Position numbers and translations under genes: made by a program
Origin: Selaginella tamariscina
Taxonomy: Eukaryota; Streptophyta; Lycopodiopsida; Selaginellales; Selaginellaceae
Assembly: GCA_003024785.1 (NCBI GenBank)
Contig: PUQB01000545.1
Location: 50,001-114,000, forward strand
Direction: 5' to 3'
Length of the DNA: 64,000 bases
Shown: one piece after another, positions 61,521 through 64,000 of the stretch
Position numbering within the stretch: the stretch's first letter is position 1
How the letters are laid out: every line of letters starts with the position of its first letter
Notes under the pieces: generated by a model
The model's database searches: none
Seen by the model: only the letters and a program-made list of their open reading frames with translations
Told to the model about the DNA's origin: nothing

Positions 61521-63682
61521 TTAAAAGCTAGGTGCACCTGACCAGCCATCGAGACATCTGAACAAGGGAGCTACAAGTTTACCCTGGCAGATGGCCTCAT
61601 AGACCTTGGTGAAATCCTCCCCAGGAGAGCCACTCTTGGTTCCCATGAGCAGCGCAGTTTCACAGTCCTTCCTCACAAACTCATACAATGGAGCTGAAGC
61701 ACAGTCATATATCCTGTTGTCAACGGAAGCCTCGCCTTGCTCATAAGCCTGGCGAGCAGCTGCAACCTCGACAGCCAGTCTAGTCTTCACCTCCTCCTCA
61801 AACAAGCCGATCTTGTGGAAGACAGAAGTCTTCTCGTCATTCTCCTCACCCATGTTCTTGAGTGCGTGCTCAACCAGCACCTGCCTCAGCTTCTGCATCA
61901 GTGGGTATCCAGCACTGCAAGGATCATCGATGTATGTGAAAACATGCTGGTTGTCAACCACTCTGAGGAGCTCCTTCTCGCAGAATCTGGAGGCCAAGAG
62001 CACTCCAGTGGGAGCAGTTGTGAGTGTCTTCTTGGCAGCTTGGGAGACCACCTGCTTCACTGTGGCTTGCATGTGCTCCTCGAGGTGACGAAGATCAATA
62101 GCCTGGCACAGTGCAACCAGGTAAGTGGAGCTCATGAGCTTGAATGTCAAGAGCCTCAGCTGTCTTGCGAGCTGAAACAAGACCCAGAGAGTTGACGTCC
62201 TGGTTGTGCTGCTCCGCAGACTGTACGTGGGTGGTGACCGGGTTGGCAAGGTACTGGAGCTCAGAAGTGTACGAGGCCATTGCAATCTCTGCACCTTTGA
62301 AGCCGTAGTCCAAGCTCGGGTTGTCACCTCCACTGAGGTTGGAAGGCAGTCCGTTGTTGTAGAAGTCGTTGACAAGCTCGGAGAACTGGGCAAACATGAG
62401 CTTGCCAATGGCAGCGATGGCAAGCCTCGTGTTGTCCATGGACACACCAATGGGCGTTCCCTGGAAGTTCCCACCGTGGAGTGCCTTGTCACGGGCAACG
62501 TCGATGATGGGGTTGTCGTTGACAGAGTTGATCTCGCGTTGGATGGAGTGTGTAGCAAAGCGGATAACCTCCACCTGAGGCCCCAACCACTGTGGAGAAG
62601 TCCTGAGTGCATACCTGTCTTGCTTGGGCTTCTTCAGCGGGTCGGTCTCGTGCAACTTGGCAGCGTGCTTCATGTAAGAGCTTCCGGCAAGTACGTGCTC
62701 CATGATGGCAGCAGCCTCCATCTGACCCGGATGATGCTTGAGCTTATGTGTCAGTGGGTCCGTGAACTCGGGCTTCCCCTGCATTGCCTCACAGAACAAG
62801 GCCGAAAGAACCTCGGCCAGCAGCACAAGAACATTTGCATCAAAGCAGGCAATGGATGCAACTGCTGCACCAACAGCAGTACCATTCACAATTGCGAGTC
62901 CCTCCTTGGGCTGAAGCTCAAACGGCTTGTCCACACCAACCATCTTGAGTGCTTCTGAGCTTCCCACTACGGTGCCGTCTGGGCAGATTGCTCTAGAGTT
63001 GGAGCGTCCTGTGAGCAGCCCAGCAATGTAGGAGAGGGGCACCAGGTCCCCAGAGGCAGTGACGGTGCCGCGGAGAGGGATCTTGGGCACGATGCCGGCA
63101 TTGACAAGCTTGGACATGGTGTCCAGGATCTCCCACCGGATGCCAGAGTAACCCTGGAGAAGAGTGTTGGTGCGGACCAGCATTGCGGCTCTTGCAAATG
63201 CAGGAGGAAGCACGTTGGACTCGTTCTCTCCACCAAAGATTCCGCATTGAGGAAGCGGATGAGCTCCTTCTGAAGCTCCACTCCCTGGTTAGTACGCCTG
63301 TGGGAGGTGGCTCCAAATCCAGTGGTCACACCATAAGTGTCTGTCCCCTTCATTGCGTTGTCGAGGACCCATCTGGAACTCTCGTCCACCCGTTGCTTTG
63401 CCGCTTCCCTGTTGAGCTCCACCTGGGCTTCAAGTCCCCGCTTGCCAATAGCAGCAACTTGTGCTACCGTCAGCTGTGTTCCCTCGATCGAGAAGCCCAC
63501 CTTGTTGTCGGAGGAGCTGTACACCGTGTTCACCATCTCACGGACCTCCTCAAGGTGGCTGCCGGACATTGCAGCGGCTGCCTTCTTCCAGTTGAGTGGG
63601 TCTTCCACATACTTGTGACTCTGGCTTGGGATGCACAGCCCTGCTGCCTTGTTCAATGAACTCTCGTTTCCATTGGTGCCAT
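61521..63682 (-). CDS. PAL: Phenylalanine ammonia-lyase, no intron, three frame breaks
   Basis: Entry enzyme of phenylpropanoid metabolism; deaminates phenylalanine to cinnamate. About 715 residues. The MIO prosthetic group forms from Ala-Ser-Gly in [19 protein letters not shown]. Other landmarks: [24 protein letters not shown] (Phe at the selectivity position, favouring PAL over a bifunctional PTAL, which has His), [39 protein letters not shown] and a C-terminal tail to SF at 61521. The reading is continuous through [11 protein letters not shown], where angiosperm PAL genes have their intron. Frame breaks: near the start (the ATG at 63682 gives MAPMET and soon stops, while [14 protein letters not shown] is in the next frame), one G missing near 63241, and two bases missing near 62140. 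An in-frame ATG at 63815 is upstream of the TATA box and unlikely. Confidence 0.93.
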
Positions 63683-64000
63683 AGTAGACTAATGAAGTTT
63701 GTAAAGAGGATAGCTTCTTACAATGGAGTGGAGAAGCTACTAGATCTGTACGTGTGTGTGTTCTTAGAACACTGATTTGATATCCCTCTGAGCTCCTATT
63801 TATATGAGATGCCAACGATCAGTCCAATGCAACCGGATCAAAGCTGGTCCAGTCAAACCCAGTCACCCGCAATAATACGCCAACCCAGCACTCAGTCACC
63901 CTAAGAATATACCGTCACTGACCCTTCATGCCGGAAAGTCAACACGTTATTTCCTCAATGATCAGCTCCACCGTCACGTGGAATTTGTTTTATGGCACGT
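63683..64000 (-). promoter_or_regulatory. PAL promoter region
   Basis: On the minus strand a TATA box (ATATAAATA) lies at 63797-63805, about 115 bases before the PAL ATG at 63682. Farther up are a CACGTG G-box at 63975-63980 and a plus-strand CCAACCC near 63879-63885, related to the AC-rich elements (consensus CC-A/T-A-A/C-C) bound by R2R3-MYB factors in phenylpropanoid promoters. The window ends here, so the promoter is incomplete. Confidence 0.55.

Noticed and set aside
61737-62958. Long plus-strand open frames opposite PAL
   Set aside because: Shadows of the GC-rich PAL coding strand; they match no family, and the minus strand explains the region fully.

Overview
The window is nuclear DNA of a land plant. 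It has spliced genes with many short introns (about 60-550 bp, GT-AG), plant-specific families (PATROL1/DUF810, PLS-class PPR, NPF transporter, PAL, isoflavone-reductase-like reductases), gypsy retrotransposons and very AT-rich intergenic DNA full of (CT)n, (GT)n and (TA)n tracts. PAL is uninterrupted across the codon region where angiosperm PAL genes carry their intron. The PPR protein also has a style I associate with lycophytes. A non-seed vascular plant, possibly Selaginella-like, is my best guess, but this is inference and not shown by any single sequence.

Layout. 1-6.6 kb: microsatellites, then a seven-exon PATROL1-like (MUN/DUF810) gene on the minus strand. 7.8-12.6 kb: a decayed minus-strand Ty3/gypsy element with about 200-bp LTRs. 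13.4-23.9 kb: a tandem duplication of about 4.7-5.1 kb, each unit carrying one isoflavone-reductase/PCBER-like gene, with a gypsy integrase fragment at the junction. 24-28.2 kb: AT-rich DNA and a higher-order microsatellite array with a period of about 250-270 bp. 28.3-31.3 kb: a Nudix CoA-diphosphatase-like gene, a tRNA-Gly(UCC) and a third, divergent PCBER-like gene. 32.3 kb: a GC-rich palindromic MITE-like element. 34.2-36.2 kb: an NPF (NRT1/PTR) transporter. 38.0-42.7 kb: a second gypsy element of the same design. 45.6-52.1 kb: a gene-dense block with a 2-oxoglutarate dioxygenase and a PPR gene (minus), then a NEDP1/DEN1-type protease and a nine-exon cytosolic triosephosphate isomerase (plus). 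55-61.2 kb: two tandem membrane/ARM-repeat genes with a ureidoglycolate-lyase-like exon between them. 61.5-64 kb: PAL (minus) with its TATA region.

A window-wide pattern affects how every gene is read. Most genes, including normally essential single-copy types (TPI, PAL) and a tRNA, carry isolated 1-2 bp indels, often in homopolymers, that break otherwise well-conserved frames. In the tandem PCBER pair each copy is mostly intact where the other is broken. Residual long-read assembly error explains this more simply than simultaneous pseudogenisation, though true decay is likely in some loci (gypsy elements, PCBER copy 2, possibly the Nudix gene). Many genes below are therefore labelled CDS with frameshifts noted.

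Functional links are loose. PAL feeds the phenylpropanoid pathway in which PCBER/PLR-type reductases act, and both lie in this window, but they are about 30-45 kb apart and I do not claim a cluster. I see no convincing undescribed multi-gene system. The most unusual items are the tRNA-Ala-like primer site shared by the short-LTR gypsy elements, the palindromic element, the higher-order microsatellite array, the 41-bp divergent promoter and the ureidoglycolate-lyase exon.
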